DNA from: Streptomyces sp. TP-A0356
GTDB lineage: Bacteria > Actinomycetota > Actinomycetes > Streptomycetales > Streptomycetaceae
Assembly (NCBI RefSeq): GCF_001417775.1
Contig: NZ_BBZJ01000019.1
Span: 310,001-374,000, forward strand
DNA length: 64,000 nucleotides
Direction of reading: 5' to 3'
Numbering within the stretch: the stretch's first letter is position 1; every line of letters begins with the position of its first letter. Positions 16,602 through 26,063 of this stretch are shown piece after piece. The notes beneath the pieces are model-generated. The model was not told where the DNA came from, did not search any database, and worked only from the letters and a program-made list of their open reading frames with translations. The translations under genes were made by a program, and so were the position numbers.

Positions 16602-17636
16602 TCACTCCTGCCGTGACCGCAGGGTCGCCCCGATGTGCGCCGCCGCCGTGGACAGATGGCGGCGGGCATCGCGGAGCTGGTCCTCCGTCACACCATGGTC
16701 ACGGGCCGCGTCGCGGATGTCGTCACGGAAGCGGTCCAGAAGCCGGTCCAGGGCGCGGGCGGGGTCGCCCGAGAAGTCCTCGTGCGCCCAGGAGGGTTCG
16801 TACGCGCCGGGGAAGTCCTCGGGGGTCGCCGAGTACTCCGGTGCCTCGGCCGCTCCCGTGCGCCCGAAGCCCCAGTCCTTGCCGAACCCCTTGCCGAAGT
16901 CCTTCCCGAACTCGCCGAACTCCTTGGCCAGTTCGGTCAGGCCCTCCCGAACACCCGTCGGCCAGTCGCCCCGCGCGACGTGGTCCTGCACCTGCTCCTG
17001 GACCCGTCGCGCTATGCGCTGCAGCTCCTCCTGCGCCTGGGCACGCGCCCGCTCCTGCGCCTCCTTGGCCTGGTGGCGCGCCCGCTGGGCCTCCTCCCGG
17101 GCCCGCCGGCTCTCGTCCTTGGCGCGCCGCGCCTGCTCCTTCCACTCCTGCTTGACGCGGCGCATCTCCTCCTTGGCGGCGCGCCACGCCTCCTTCTCGG
17201 AGCGGTCGCCGTACTCCCCGTACGCACCCTCGTGCTCCTGGCCGTCCCTGCGGGCCTCGGAGACCGCTGCCCGCAGCTCGCGGCGCAGATCACCAGCCGC
17301 CCCGCGGACATCGGCCCGGATCTCGGCCGCCAGCTCCGCGACCGACTCGCGGATCTCCAGCTCCAGGTCGGCCAACTCACCGCTGCGGTCGGCCAGTTCG
17401 GCGCGGCCCGCGTCCGTGATCGCGTACACCTTTCGGCCGCCCTCGGTGGTGTGCGTGACCAGGCCCTCGGCCTCCAGCTTGGCCAGCCGCGGGTAGACGG
17501 TGCCGGCCGACGGCGCGTACAGCCCCTGGAAGCGCTCCTCCAGCAGCCGAATCACCTCGTATCCGTGGCGCGGCGCCTCGTCGAGCAGCTTCAGCAGGTA
17601 CAGCCGCAGTCGTCCATGGGCGAAGACGGGAGGCAT
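16602..17636 (-). CDS. PadR family regulator with long charged coiled-coil tail
   Basis: 344 aa, about twice the usual PadR length. Residues 1-90 are the winged-helix domain (LRLYLLKLLDEAPRHGYEVI, APSAGTVYPRLAKLEAEGLV). Residues 100-240 are a highly charged helical rod rich in Arg, Glu, Lys and Ala, predicted coiled coil. Then comes a Gly/Phe-rich stretch (EFGEFGKDFGKGFGKDWGFG) and a C-terminal helical pair. The start lies one base after the stop of the DUF4097 gene. I expect it to repress this two-gene operon through ATATCGCG sites at the upstream promoter. Confidence 0.88.
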   Translation of the reverse strand: MPPVFAHGRLRLYLLKLLDEAPRHGYEVIRLLEERFQGLYAPSAGTVYPRLAKLEAEGLVTHTTEGGRKVYAITDAGRAELADRSGELADLELEIRESVAELAAEIRADVRGAAGDLRRELRAAVSEARRDGQEHEGAYGEYGDRSEKEAWRAAKEEMRRVKQEWKEQARRAKDESRRAREEAQRARHQAKEAQERARAQAQEELQRIARRVQEQVQDHVARGDWPTGVREGLTELAKEFGEFGKDFGKGFGKDWGFGRTGAAEAPEYSATPEDFPGAYEPSWAHEDFSGDPARALDRLLDRFRDDIRDAARDHGVTEDQLRDARRHLSTAAAHIGATLRSRQE

Positions 17637-17637
17637 G

Positions 17638-18597
17638 TCAGAGCCCCTTCTGCTCGGTCGGACCGCCGGTCGTGCCGTCGGGGGAACGATCGGACGGGGC
17701 GGCGGTGTCGCTGCCGGTGCCCGGCATCGCGTCCTCCGCGTCCGCGGGGGACGCGACCCGTGGGCCGGGTGCGTCCCATGGCTCGTCCTCCGCGGGCGGG
17801 CGGCGGAGCAGGGCGATGGAGCCGGAGACCGTGGTCGCCCTCAGACGGCCGTTGCCCCCGCCCAGGCGGCCCGTGATCTTCTTGGCGCCCCACTGGCCGG
17901 TGACGCGCAGGTCCTCGAAGGCGTTGGACACCGTGCCGCTCGCCGTGTTGGCCTCGACCTCCGCGTCCGCCGGGTGGGGGAGGCGGATCGCTATCTCGCC
18001 CGAGACGCTCGTCAGGCCGGCGTCGGTGGGGCCGCTCGTGGGGTCGAGGTCCAGGATGATCGAGCCGCTCACGGAGTCCGCCTTCACCAGCGGGCAGGCG
18101 CCCTCGATGACGGTCAGATCGCCGGAGACGGAGCTGAGGCGCAGCTCGCCCGTGACGCCCTGGGCCTCCACGCTGCCCGAGACCGTCGTGGCGCGGACCG
18201 GTCCGGAGAGGCCGACCAGTGTGGTCTCGCCCGTGACGCCCTTCACCTCGGCGCCGCCGTCGATTCCGGAGACCACGGCGTTGGCGCCGACCGCGCCCAC
18301 TTCCACACGGGTGGTCGCCGGGACGGCCAGGGAGACCACCGCGCTGCGGCGCCAGCCCTTCCGGTCGAGCCACTTGAGGAAGCCCTTCCAGGGGAGATCT
18401 TCGTACGCCACGGTGAGGACGCCGTCCTTCTGCGTCACCGTGAGGGGTGGGCCCTCGATCTCGGAGACCTCAAGGCGTGCGGAACCCTCGTCGGTGCCCA
18501 CCACGTTCACCGTTCCGTTGACGAGGCGAACCTCCAGTGCCGTCACGGGGGCGTCGAAGGTGAGCTTCCTCGGCTCGGCGACGGACCACTCGGACAT
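17638..18597 (-). CDS. DUF4097 (adhesin-like beta-helix) protein
   Basis: A 319-aa protein with repeating SVSGSI/SVSGDL/GVTGEL turns between about residues 100 and 260, the DUF4097 right-handed beta-helix pattern (VSGSIILDLDP, SVSGEIAIRLP). There is no signal peptide, so it is probably cytosolic. In actinobacteria and Firmicutes this fold is often encoded with PadR or anti-sigma-type regulators; its role is undefined. The ATG at 18597 has GAGGAGG upstream. First gene of the PadR operon. Confidence 0.88.
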   Translation of the reverse strand: MSEWSVAEPRKLTFDAPVTALEVRLVNGTVNVVGTDEGSARLEVSEIEGPPLTVTQKDGVLTVAYEDLPWKGFLKWLDRKGWRRSAVVSLAVPATTRVEVGAVGANAVVSGIDGGAEVKGVTGETTLVGLSGPVRATTVSGSVEAQGVTGELRLSSVSGDLTVIEGACPLVKADSVSGSIILDLDPTSGPTDAGLTSVSGEIAIRLPHPADAEVEANTASGTVSNAFEDLRVTGQWGAKKITGRLGGGNGRLRATTVSGSIALLRRPPAEDEPWDAPGPRVASPADAEDAMPGTGSDTAAPSDRSPDGTTGGPTEQKGL

Positions 18598-18694
18598 CCT
18601 GCTGACCTCCTCGGCCGGTGGGGACACGGCGTACGCGACGGACGACACCGCGGACCTACGCGACGGGCACGGGGAGCCGCTCACTCAACACGCC

Positions 18695-18742
18695 ATATCG
18701 CGTCTTCTGTATTCACGATATATCGCGGCTACGCAAAGTCAA
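18695..18742 (-). promoter_or_regulatory. Promoter and candidate PadR operators for the DUF4097-padR operon
   Basis: On the minus strand TTGACT (18742-18737) and TATCGT (18720-18715) form a promoter with a 16-bp spacer. ATATCGCG occurs twice as a direct repeat (18695-18702 and 18720-18727), the second within the palindrome CGATATATCG that covers the -10. PadR proteins typically bind AT-rich ATAT-containing sites, so these are plausible autoregulatory operators. Confidence 0.6.
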
Positions 18743-18939
18743 GAGACCCCTCCTGGCGAACCTACGGGGAGGAATGCTGACGAAACACCCTAATGCGGGG
18801 CCATGTCGACGGAAGATCGCGCCACCGCTGCTCCTCGCGCACGGCGGGCTCGGCCTGGTGTACGACCTCGCGCCCGCGCGAGGGACTGCGCACGCCGCTC
18901 GGCCCGGCCCCGACCGGCCCCCTCGTCCGGGCGCGGGCC

Positions 18940-19119
18940 CTACTCGTCGTCCTCGTCGTCCAGCCGCGCAAGCCAGGTCGCCAGCCGCTCCACCGGCACC
19001 TCGAAGTCCGGGTTGAGATCGACGAACGTACGAAGCTGCTCGGCGAGCCACTCGAAGGTGACCTCTTCCTCGCCGCGCCGCTTCTGCAGTTCCTCGATGC
19101 CGCGGTCGGTGAAGTACAC
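18940..19119 (-). CDS. DUF6104 family small acidic protein
   Basis: A 59-aa protein starting with GTG: VYFTDRGIEELQKRRGEEEV, then FEWLAEQLRTFVDLNPDFEV and an acidic end (LARLDDEDDE). It is a short, conserved Streptomyces family of unknown function. An AGGAGAG ribosome site lies upstream of the GTG, which excludes the long repeat-derived extension in the same frame. It is downstream of a block of 22-bp tandem repeats. Confidence 0.8.
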   Translation of the reverse strand: MYFTDRGIEELQKRRGEEEVTFEWLAEQLRTFVDLNPDFEVPVERLATWLARLDDEDDE

Positions 19120-19167
19120 GGGTGCTCTCCTGAAGGCGCTGGGCCGGGACGTACCCCTCCAGGGTAA

Positions 19168-19255
19168 GCCGCCCGCCGGGCCACCCCCGGCCGCCCGCCG
19201 GGCCACCCCCGGCCGCCCGCCGGGCCACCCCCGGCCGCCCGCCGGGCCACCCCGT
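19168..19255. repeat. 22-bp tandem repeat, four copies
   Basis: Four near-identical copies of a 22-bp unit beginning GCCGCCCGCCGGGCCACCCC start at 19168, 19190, 19212 and 19234. Each unit contains a short palindrome (GCCCGCCGGGC). They lie 48 bases upstream of the DUF6104 gene. Confidence 0.85.
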
Positions 19256-19300
19256 CCGGCCGATCGTCCCCAGCGCCTCACCAGTGGCCGTGACGAGCGA

Positions 19301-19341
19301 AGGGCCCGGTCCCGAGTCGTCGTGACTCGGGACCGGGCCCT
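19301..19341 (-). terminator. kgd terminator
   Basis: A perfect 18-bp stem (AGGGCCCGGTCCCGAGTC and complement) with a 5-nt loop, 26 bases past the kgd stop. Confidence 0.85.
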
Positions 19342-19367
19342 GTCGTCAGGCCGAGGTGCGCGGCGGC

Positions 19368-22300
19368 CTACGCCTCGAACACCTCACGCACCAGCTGCTC
19401 CTGCTCGGCCTGGTGCCGCTTCGCGGAGCCGACGGCCGGGGACGAGCTGTGCGGGCGCGAGATGCGGCGCAGGCGCTCGCCCGGCGGGATGTCCGCGCCG
19501 ACCGCCAGGTCCAGGTGGTCGATGAGGTTCAGGGCGATGAACGGCCATGCGCCCTGGTTCGCCGGCTCCTCCTGGGCCCACAGGTACTTCTCGGCGTTCG
19601 GGTACTTCTTGATCTCCGCCTGGAGCTCCGCGCCCGGCAGCGGGTACAGACGCTCCAGCCGGATGATCGCCGTGTCGGTCACGCCGCGCTTCCGGCGCTC
19701 CGCCTCCAGGTCGTAGTAGACCTTGCCCGCCGTGAAGACGACCTTGCGGACCGCGGCCGGGTCCACCGACGTGTCGCCGATGACCGGGCGGAACCGGCCG
19801 GTCGTGAACTCCTCCGCCTTGGACGCGGCGGCCTTGAGGCGCAGCATCGACTTCGGCGTGAAGACCACCAGCGGCTTGTGGTGCGGGTTGTGCACCTGCC
19901 ACCGCAGGAGGTGGAAGTAGCTCGACGGCAGGGTGGGCATGGCCACCGTCATGTTGTTCTGCGCGCACAGCTGCAGGAAGCGCTCCGGGCGGGCCGAGGA
20001 GTGGTCCGGGCCCTGGCCCTCGTAGCCGTGCGGGAGGAGCAGGGTGACGCCGGACGTCTGGCCCCACTTCTGCTCGGCCGACGAGATGAACTCGTCCACG
20101 ACCGTCTGCGCGCCGTTGACGAAGTCGCCGAACTGGGCCTCCCACATCACCAGCGCGTCCGGGCGGGCCAGCGAGTAGCCGTACTCGAAGCCCATCGCCG
20201 CGTACTCGGACAGCAGGGAGTCGTAGACGTTGTAGCGCGCCTGGTCCTCGGAGAGGTACTGCAGCGGGGTGTAGTCCTCGCCCGTCGCGCGGTCGATGAT
20301 CACCGCGTGGCGCTGGCCGAACGTACCGCGGCGCGAGTCCTGGCCCGACAGCCGGACCGGGACGCCCTCGAGCAGCAGCGAGCCGATCGCGATGGTCTCG
20401 CCCATGCCCCAGTCGATCGTGCCGTCCTCGACCATCGCCGCCCGGCGTTGCAGCTGCGGCAGCAGACGCGGGTGCACGGTGATGTTGTCGGGGATGTTGA
20501 CCTGGGACTCGGCGATCCGCTTGACGACCTCGGCGGACACGGCCGTGTCAACCGCCACCGGGAAGCCGTCCTGCGGTTCCTCCGCCGCACCCGGAACCGG
20601 CTGCGACGTGGCCTCGCGGACCTCCGTGAAGACCTTCTCCAGCTGGCCCTGGTAGTCCTGCAGGGCCTGCTCGGCCTCCTCCAGCGTGATGTCGCCCCGG
20701 CCGATCAGCGACTCGGTGTACAGCTTACGCACCGAGCGCTTCTTGTCGATCAGGTCGTACATCAGCGGCTGGGTGAAGGCCGGGTTGTCCGACTCGTTGT
20801 GGCCGCGGCGGCGGTAGCAGATGAGGTCGATCACCACGTCCTTGTTGAACGCCTGACGGAACTCGAAGGCCAGGCGCGCGACGCGCACGACCGCCTCCGG
20901 GTCGTCGCCGTTCACGTGGAAGATCGGGGCCTCGATCATGCGGGCCACGTCCGTCGCGTACATGGAGGAACGCGAGGACTCGGGGGCCGCCGTGAAGCCG
21001 ACCTGGTTGTTGATGACGATGTGGACCGTGCCGCCCGTGCGGTAGCCGCGCAGCTGCGACATGTTCAGGGTCTCGGCCACCACGCCCTGGCCCGCGAAGG
21101 CCGCGTCGCCGTGGATCGCCACCGGCAGGACCGTGAAGTCCGTACCGCCCTTGTTGATGATGTCCTGCTTGGCGCGGGCGACACCCTCCAGGACCGGGTC
21201 CACCGCCTCCAGGTGGGACGGGTTCGCGACCAGCGACACCGCGATCTGCTCGCCGTCCAGGCCGGTGAAGGTGCCCCCGGCACCCAGGTGGTACTTCACG
21301 TCGCCGGAGCCGTGCATCGACTTCGGGTCGAGGTTGCCCTCGAACTCGCGGAAGATCTGCGCGTAGGACTTGCCGACGATGTTGGCGAGCACGTTCAGGC
21401 GGCCGCGGTGGGCCATGCCGATGACGACCTCGTCGAGGCGCGACTCGGCCGCGCTGTCGATCACCGCGTCGAGCAGCGGGATGACCGACTCGCCGCCCTC
21501 CAGGGAGAAGCGCTTCTGGCCGACGTACTTCGTCTGCAGGAAGGTCTCGAAGGCCTCAGCCGCGTTCAGCCGGCGCAGGATGCGCAGCTGCTCCTCGCGC
21601 TCCGGCTTGGAGTGCGGGCGCTCCACACGGTCCTGGATCCACTTGCGCTGCTTGGGGTCCTGGATGTGCATGTACTCGATGCCGGTGGTGCGGCAGTACG
21701 AGTCCCGCAGTACGCCGAGGATGTCGCGCAGCTTCATCATCGACTTGCCGGCGAAGCCGCCGACCGCGAACTCGCGCTCCAGGTCCCACAGGGTGAGGCC
21801 GTGCTCGACGATGTCCAGGTCGGGGTGCTTGCGCTGGCGGTACTCCAGCGGGTCGGTGTCGGCCATGACGTGGCCGCGCACCCGGTAGGAGTGGATCAGC
21901 TCGAAGACCCGGGCGGCCTTGGTGACGTCGTCGTCGTGCGAGGCGTCGATGTCCTTGAGCCAGCGGACCGGCTCGTAGGGGATGCGCAGGGCCTCGAAGA
22001 TCTCGTCGTAGAAGCCGTTCTCACCGAGGAGGAGGTTCGCGACGATGCGCAGGAACTCGCCGGATGCGGCGCCCTGGATCACCCGGTGGTCGTAGGTCGA
22101 CGTGAGCGTCATGACCTTCGAGATGCCGAGCTTGTTCAGCGTGTCCTGGGAGGTGCCCTGGAACTCCGCCGGGTAGTCCATCGAGCCGACGCCCATGATC
22201 ACCGACTGGCCGGGCATCAGGCGCGGGACCGAGTGGACCGTGCCGAGGCCGCCGGGGTTGGTCAGGGAGACCGTGACGCCGGTGAAGTCGTCCATCGTCA

Positions 22301-23141
22301 GCTTGCCGTCACGGGCGCGGCGGACGATGTCCTCGTAGGCCTGCCAGAACTCGAAGAAGTTCAGCGTCTCGGCCTTCTTGATCGCCGCGACGACCAGCTG
22401 GCGGTCGCCGTTCGGCTTGACCAGGTCGATGGCGAGGCCGAGGTTGACATGCTCCGGCTTGACGAGGGTCGGCTTGCCGTCCTTCTCCCCGAACGACCAG
22501 TTCATCGACGGCATGGCCTTGATGGCCTGCACCATCGCGTAGCCGATCAGGTGCGTGAAGGAGATCTTCCCGCCCCGGGCGCGCTTGAGGTGGTTGTTGA
22601 TGACGATGCGGTTGTCGAAGAGCAGCTTCACCGGGACCGCGCGCACGGACGTGGCCGTGGGGAGCTCCAGGGAGGCGTTCATGTTCTTCGCGACGGCGGC
22701 GGCGGGGCCGCGCAGCGTCACCAGCTCGGGGCCCTGGGGCGCCTCGGCCACGGGTACGTCCTTCTTGGGCTGTGCGGGCGCAGCCGTGGGCTTCGCGGCG
22801 GCAGGTGCGGCGGGCCTCGGAGCGGCGGGCGCCGGAGCCTGGGGCGCCGCGGGAGCCGCAGGAGCGGCGGGCGCAGCGGCGGCCGGAGCGGCCGGGGCCG
22901 ACGAGGTGGTCCCTGCGGCCCCCGCGGCCGCAGTACCCGCCGCAGCCGAGGCGGCAGCGGCCCCCGGCTTGTAGTCGGCGAAGAAGTCCCACCAGGCGCG
23001 GTCGACCGAATTCGGGTCCTGGAGGTACTGCTGATAGATCTCGTCGACGAGCCACTCGTTCGGACCGAACGCGGCCGCGGGGTTCTTCCCGGCTTGGTCG
23101 TCGGTCGAGATGCTCGAGTTACTGGGGGACTGTGGCGACAC
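19368..23141 (-). CDS. kgd: Multifunctional 2-oxoglutarate decarboxylase/dehydrogenase (E1o with E2-like domain)
   Basis: 1257 aa from the GTG at 23141, which has GAAGAGGG upstream; a GTG nine codons earlier is possible. Order: an N-terminal EWLVDEIYQQYLQDPNSVDR helix, an Ala/Pro-rich flexible linker (residues about 50-110), an acyltransferase (E2o-like) domain ending with YDHRVIQGAASG, then the ThDP-dependent E1 (VVIGMAHRGRLNVLANIVGK, HGDAAFAGQGVV, GEDYTPLQYL). It links 2-oxoglutarate oxidation to the lipoyl E2/E3 complex. The fused architecture is characteristic of actinobacteria, where FHA-domain proteins of the GarA type inhibit the enzyme. Confidence 0.97.
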   Translation of the reverse strand: MSPQSPSNSSISTDDQAGKNPAAAFGPNEWLVDEIYQQYLQDPNSVDRAWWDFFADYKPGAAAASAAAGTAAAGAAGTTSSAPAAPAAAAPAAPAAPAAPQAPAPAAPRPAAPAAAKPTAAPAQPKKDVPVAEAPQGPELVTLRGPAAAVAKNMNASLELPTATSVRAVPVKLLFDNRIVINNHLKRARGGKISFTHLIGYAMVQAIKAMPSMNWSFGEKDGKPTLVKPEHVNLGLAIDLVKPNGDRQLVVAAIKKAETLNFFEFWQAYEDIVRRARDGKLTMDDFTGVTVSLTNPGGLGTVHSVPRLMPGQSVIMGVGSMDYPAEFQGTSQDTLNKLGISKVMTLTSTYDHRVIQGAASGEFLRIVANLLLGENGFYDEIFEALRIPYEPVRWLKDIDASHDDDVTKAARVFELIHSYRVRGHVMADTDPLEYRQRKHPDLDIVEHGLTLWDLEREFAVGGFAGKSMMKLRDILGVLRDSYCRTTGIEYMHIQDPKQRKWIQDRVERPHSKPEREEQLRILRRLNAAEAFETFLQTKYVGQKRFSLEGGESVIPLLDAVIDSAAESRLDEVVIGMAHRGRLNVLANIVGKSYAQIFREFEGNLDPKSMHGSGDVKYHLGAGGTFTGLDGEQIAVSLVANPSHLEAVDPVLEGVARAKQDIINKGGTDFTVLPVAIHGDAAFAGQGVVAETLNMSQLRGYRTGGTVHIVINNQVGFTAAPESSRSSMYATDVARMIEAPIFHVNGDDPEAVVRVARLAFEFRQAFNKDVVIDLICYRRRGHNESDNPAFTQPLMYDLIDKKRSVRKLYTESLIGRGDITLEEAEQALQDYQGQLEKVFTEVREATSQPVPGAAEEPQDGFPVAVDTAVSAEVVKRIAESQVNIPDNITVHPRLLPQLQRRAAMVEDGTIDWGMGETIAIGSLLLEGVPVRLSGQDSRRGTFGQRHAVIIDRATGEDYTPLQYLSEDQARYNVYDSLLSEYAAMGFEYGYSLARPDALVMWEAQFGDFVNGAQTVVDEFISSAEQKWGQTSGVTLLLPHGYEGQGPDHSSARPERFLQLCAQNNMTVAMPTLPSSYFHLLRWQVHNPHHKPLVVFTPKSMLRLKAAASKAEEFTTGRFRPVIGDTSVDPAAVRKVVFTAGKVYYDLEAERRKRGVTDTAIIRLERLYPLPGAELQAEIKKYPNAEKYLWAQEEPANQGAWPFIALNLIDHLDLAVGADIPPGERLRRISRPHSSSPAVGSAKRHQAEQEQLVREVFEA

Positions 23142-23423
23142 GGCGGCAACCGCCCTCTTCCGCTTCACAAGGTGATTGGACAGCGGGAATAAAGGCTACG
23201 CCTCCCCGGGCGTGAAGGTCGGGTCGGGCCGGTTCATCGTCGCGTAAGTCACATCGGAGCGCGCGTTTCGGGGTCCGAAATGGCGGGAAACAAGCGGGGT
23301 TCCGATCTGAAACGGGTGCGACGGGCCGGCACCGGCGCGGGGAGCACGCGGGCCTCTGCCTGATCACACGTGTCCACCGGCGCGGACGCGCATGGATCTT
23401 GTTGCTCCGCTTCGAACTTTACG

Positions 23424-24530
23424 TCAACTTGGCAGAGAAGGCTCTCCCGGAAGGGTGACCTGTATCCGGCAGCCGCGTGGGGATTCGGCCACGCCGATCC
23501 GGCCACCGTGCAGGTCCACCGCCCACCGGGCGATCGCCAGGCCGAGGCCGGTGCCGCCGTCGCTGCCCGGTCCGTGCGGCGCGCTCACGGCGCCGCGGTT
23601 GAACCGCTCGAAGACCCGGTGCCACTCCGACTGGGGGATGCCCGGGCCCTCGTCCAGCACCTCGAGCTCCAGGGACTCCGGAGCGGCGCCGCGCCGGGCC
23701 TTGACCGTGACACGGCCGTGCGGCGGGCTGTGCTTGACCGCGTTGTCGATCAGGTTGGCGACGACCTGGTGGATGCGCTCGGGGTCCGCCTGCGCGGTCA
23801 GCTCCGGCGGGGAGACGTCGAGATGCAGATGCACGTCCGTGCGGGTGTGGCTGCCGGAGCCCGAGGCGATGCCCGCGCGTGCGGAGGACACCATCTGCGC
23901 CTCCTTGAGGACGCCCGAGAGATACGGCCACACCTCGAAGCGGCGCTTCTTCAGCGGGACCACGCCGTTGTCCAGGCGGGAGAGGTCCAGCAGGGTCTCC
24001 ACCAGGCGCCCGAGGCGTTCCGTCTGCTTCAGGGCCGTGCGCATGGTCTCGGGGTCGGCCTCGGTGACCCCGTCCACGATGTTCTCCAGCACCGCGCGCA
24101 GGCCCGCGATGGGCGTGCGCAGCTCGTGCGAGACGTTCGCCACCAGTTCCTTGCGCTGGCGGTCCTGGGCCGCCAGCTCGTCGGCCATCAGGTTGATCGT
24201 GTGGGCCAGGTCACCCAGCTCGTCACGGCGGTTGTCACGGACCCGGCGCGTGTAGTCACCGTGCGAGATGGACCGGGCCACCGTGTTCATCTCGTCCAGC
24301 GGGGCGGTGAGCGAATGCGCCACGAACTGCGTTATCAACAGTGTGGCGATCATCGAGAAGACCGTGATGAAGCGCAGCTCCGTCGCGGTGCGCACCGCGA
24401 TCATCAGCAGGCCCGTGGTGATCAGCACCGAGATGATGACCAGCGCGCCCAGTTTGGTCTTGATCGAGAACGGGCGTACACCACCCCAGGGCTCCCCGGG
24501 GCTTCTCCGTGGGGCCGGCCCGTCGCTCAT
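23424..24530 (-). CDS. Sensor histidine kinase
   Basis: A 368-aa membrane kinase. Two adjacent membrane segments (KLGALVIISVLITTGLLMIA and FITVFSMIATLLITQFVAHS) leave almost no external loop, so the signal may be sensed in the membrane. A HAMP domain (residues about 70-125) precedes the H-box KELVANVSHELRTPIAG, the N-box VVANLIDNAVKHSPP and the G-boxes DEGPGIP and GGTGLGLAI. The start overlaps the response-regulator stop by four bases. Confidence 0.95.
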   Translation of the reverse strand: MSDGPAPRRSPGEPWGGVRPFSIKTKLGALVIISVLITTGLLMIAVRTATELRFITVFSMIATLLITQFVAHSLTAPLDEMNTVARSISHGDYTRRVRDNRRDELGDLAHTINLMADELAAQDRQRKELVANVSHELRTPIAGLRAVLENIVDGVTEADPETMRTALKQTERLGRLVETLLDLSRLDNGVVPLKKRRFEVWPYLSGVLKEAQMVSSARAGIASGSGSHTRTDVHLHLDVSPPELTAQADPERIHQVVANLIDNAVKHSPPHGRVTVKARRGAAPESLELEVLDEGPGIPQSEWHRVFERFNRGAVSAPHGPGSDGGTGLGLAIARWAVDLHGGRIGVAESPRGCRIQVTLPGEPSLPS

Positions 24531-25264
24531 GGCGTCGGGGTCTCCAGCGCGTAGCCGACGCCGTGCACGGTACGGATGCGCTCCGCGCCGATCTTCCGCC
24601 GCAGGGCCTTGATGTGGCTGTCCACGGTGCGCGTGCCGGACGCGTCCGCCCAGTCCCACACCTCCGCGAGCAGCTGCTCGCGCGAGAGTACGGCGCGCGG
24701 TGTGTTCGCCAGGCATACGAGCAGGTCGAACTCGGTGGGCGTCAGATGGACGTCCTCGCTGCGCACCCGCACCCGGCGCTGTGCGTGGTCGATCTCCAGT
24801 TCGCCGAGGCGCAGTATGCCGCTGCGCGGTGTCGCTGCCGCCAGCGCGGCCCGCTCCACCCGGCGCAGCAGTACATGCACCCGGGCCGCCAGCTCCCGCA
24901 TCGAGAACGGCTTGGTCATGTAGTCGTCGGCGCCGACGCCGAGCCCGACCAGCATGTCCGTCTCGTCGTCGCGCGCCGTGAGCATCAGCACCGGCACCGG
25001 GCGCTGCGCCTGCACGCGACGGCAGACCTCCAGGCCGTCGAAGCCAGGCAGCATGATGTCGAGGATCAGCAGGTCAGGCTGCCAGGCCTCGGCCGTGTCC
25101 ACGGCTGCCGGACCGTCGCCGGCCGTTTGCACGAGGAATCCCTCGGCGCGCAAGCGGGCGGCGATGGCGTCGACGATCGTCGGGTCGTCCTCGACCACCA
25201 GAACCCGACGCTGAGCGCCCGGGGTCGCCGTCGTGCCGTTGTGCGAGGTGTGTGTCTGCTCCAT
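24527..25264 (-). CDS. OmpR/PhoB-type response regulator
   Basis: 245 aa. The receiver domain has the acidic pocket in VLVVEDD, phospho-acceptor Asp in LLILDIMLPGFDG and the Lys in DDYMTKPFS. The winged-helix DNA-binding domain includes VHLTPTEFDLLVCLANTPRA and RTVHGVGYAL. It is the partner of the coupled histidine kinase. Target genes are unknown. Confidence 0.96.
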   Translation of the reverse strand: MEQTHTSHNGTTATPGAQRRVLVVEDDPTIVDAIAARLRAEGFLVQTAGDGPAAVDTAEAWQPDLLILDIMLPGFDGLEVCRRVQAQRPVPVLMLTARDDETDMLVGLGVGADDYMTKPFSMRELAARVHVLLRRVERAALAAATPRSGILRLGELEIDHAQRRVRVRSEDVHLTPTEFDLLVCLANTPRAVLSREQLLAEVWDWADASGTRTVDSHIKALRRKIGAERIRTVHGVGYALETPTP

Positions 25265-25376
25265 CGCCCGCCCCTGAGTGTGCTTTCCGGAATCCGTGGG
25301 GTGATCCCATGACTGCGCTTGACGCTTGAATGATCCGCGTCAGGGAAGCAGCGTACGGGGAGTTACCGCGAGTCGG

Positions 25377-26063
25377 CTATCCAGGTCTGACAGCGAGGTG
25401 CACGACGTCGGGAACGCCCCGGGCAACGGGCACCTCTTCGGTACGCACCTGCTGGAACCCGGCATTCCATAGGGTTCCTTCAAATTCCGGAGAGGGCTGT
25501 GCCGACCACACCGCGAGCACACCACCGGGCCTCAACACCCTTGCGGAGCTTGCGAGTCCGGCCGTCGAGTACAGGCTTTCGTTGTCGTCGGTGACGGTCC
25601 AGCCTGGCCCGTTGTCGATGTCGAGGCACAGTGCGTCGTACGTGTCCGATGTCTCATTGACGTACGTCAGGAGATCGGCTTCGAGGATGCGGGTTCGCCG
25701 GTCGGCGCGCGCGTCCGCGGACAGCGTGGACAGGGGGCCGTCGAGGTGCCAGTCGACCACGGCGTGCTCACGTTCGACGACCGTGATGCGTCCCCAGCGC
25801 GCGTCCGCCGCGGCGTGCGCCAGCGAGAAGCCGACGCCCAATCCGCCGATCAGCACGCTCGGCTCCGGGCGTCCGTCCAGCGCGGCGTACGCGGCGTCGA
25901 CGAGCAGCCGCTCCGAGCGTCCGTCGGAGGTGTCCATCAGGAAGCAGCCGTTGGCGATGATCTGGAGCAGTTCACCGTGGCGCCGCAGCACGATCTCGCC
26001 GTGCGGACCCTCGCGACGGTCCAGCACCTCCGGGGTCCCACAGGCGTCGTACGGATGAGGCAT
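25377..26063 (-). CDS. Spermidine-synthase-like protein
   Basis: About 228 aa from the ATG at 26063 (ATG at 26072 is an alternative; no clear ribosome site for either). The Rossmann-like SAM/aminopropyl fold shows VLIGGLGVGFSLAHAAADAR, TVVEREHAVVDWH and YDALCLDIDNGPGWTV. Stand-alone relatives in actinobacteria lack clear proof of spermidine synthesis and may be methyltransferases, so the exact reaction is open. It lies upstream of the two-component genes on the same strand. Confidence 0.82.
   Translation of the reverse strand: MPHPYDACGTPEVLDRREGPHGEIVLRRHGELLQIIANGCFLMDTSDGRSERLLVDAAYAALDGRPEPSVLIGGLGVGFSLAHAAADARWGRITVVEREHAVVDWHLDGPLSTLSADARADRRTRILEADLLTYVNETSDTYDALCLDIDNGPGWTVTDDNESLYSTAGLASSARVLRPGGVLAVWSAQPSPEFEGTLWNAGFQQVRTEEVPVARGVPDVVHLAVRPG

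Noticed and set aside
19356..23192. Very long plus-strand frame (over 1200 codons) opposite kgd
   Set aside because: It is the high-GC shadow of kgd: composition is Arg/Leu/Val/His-skewed with no domain, while the minus strand encodes a complete known enzyme.
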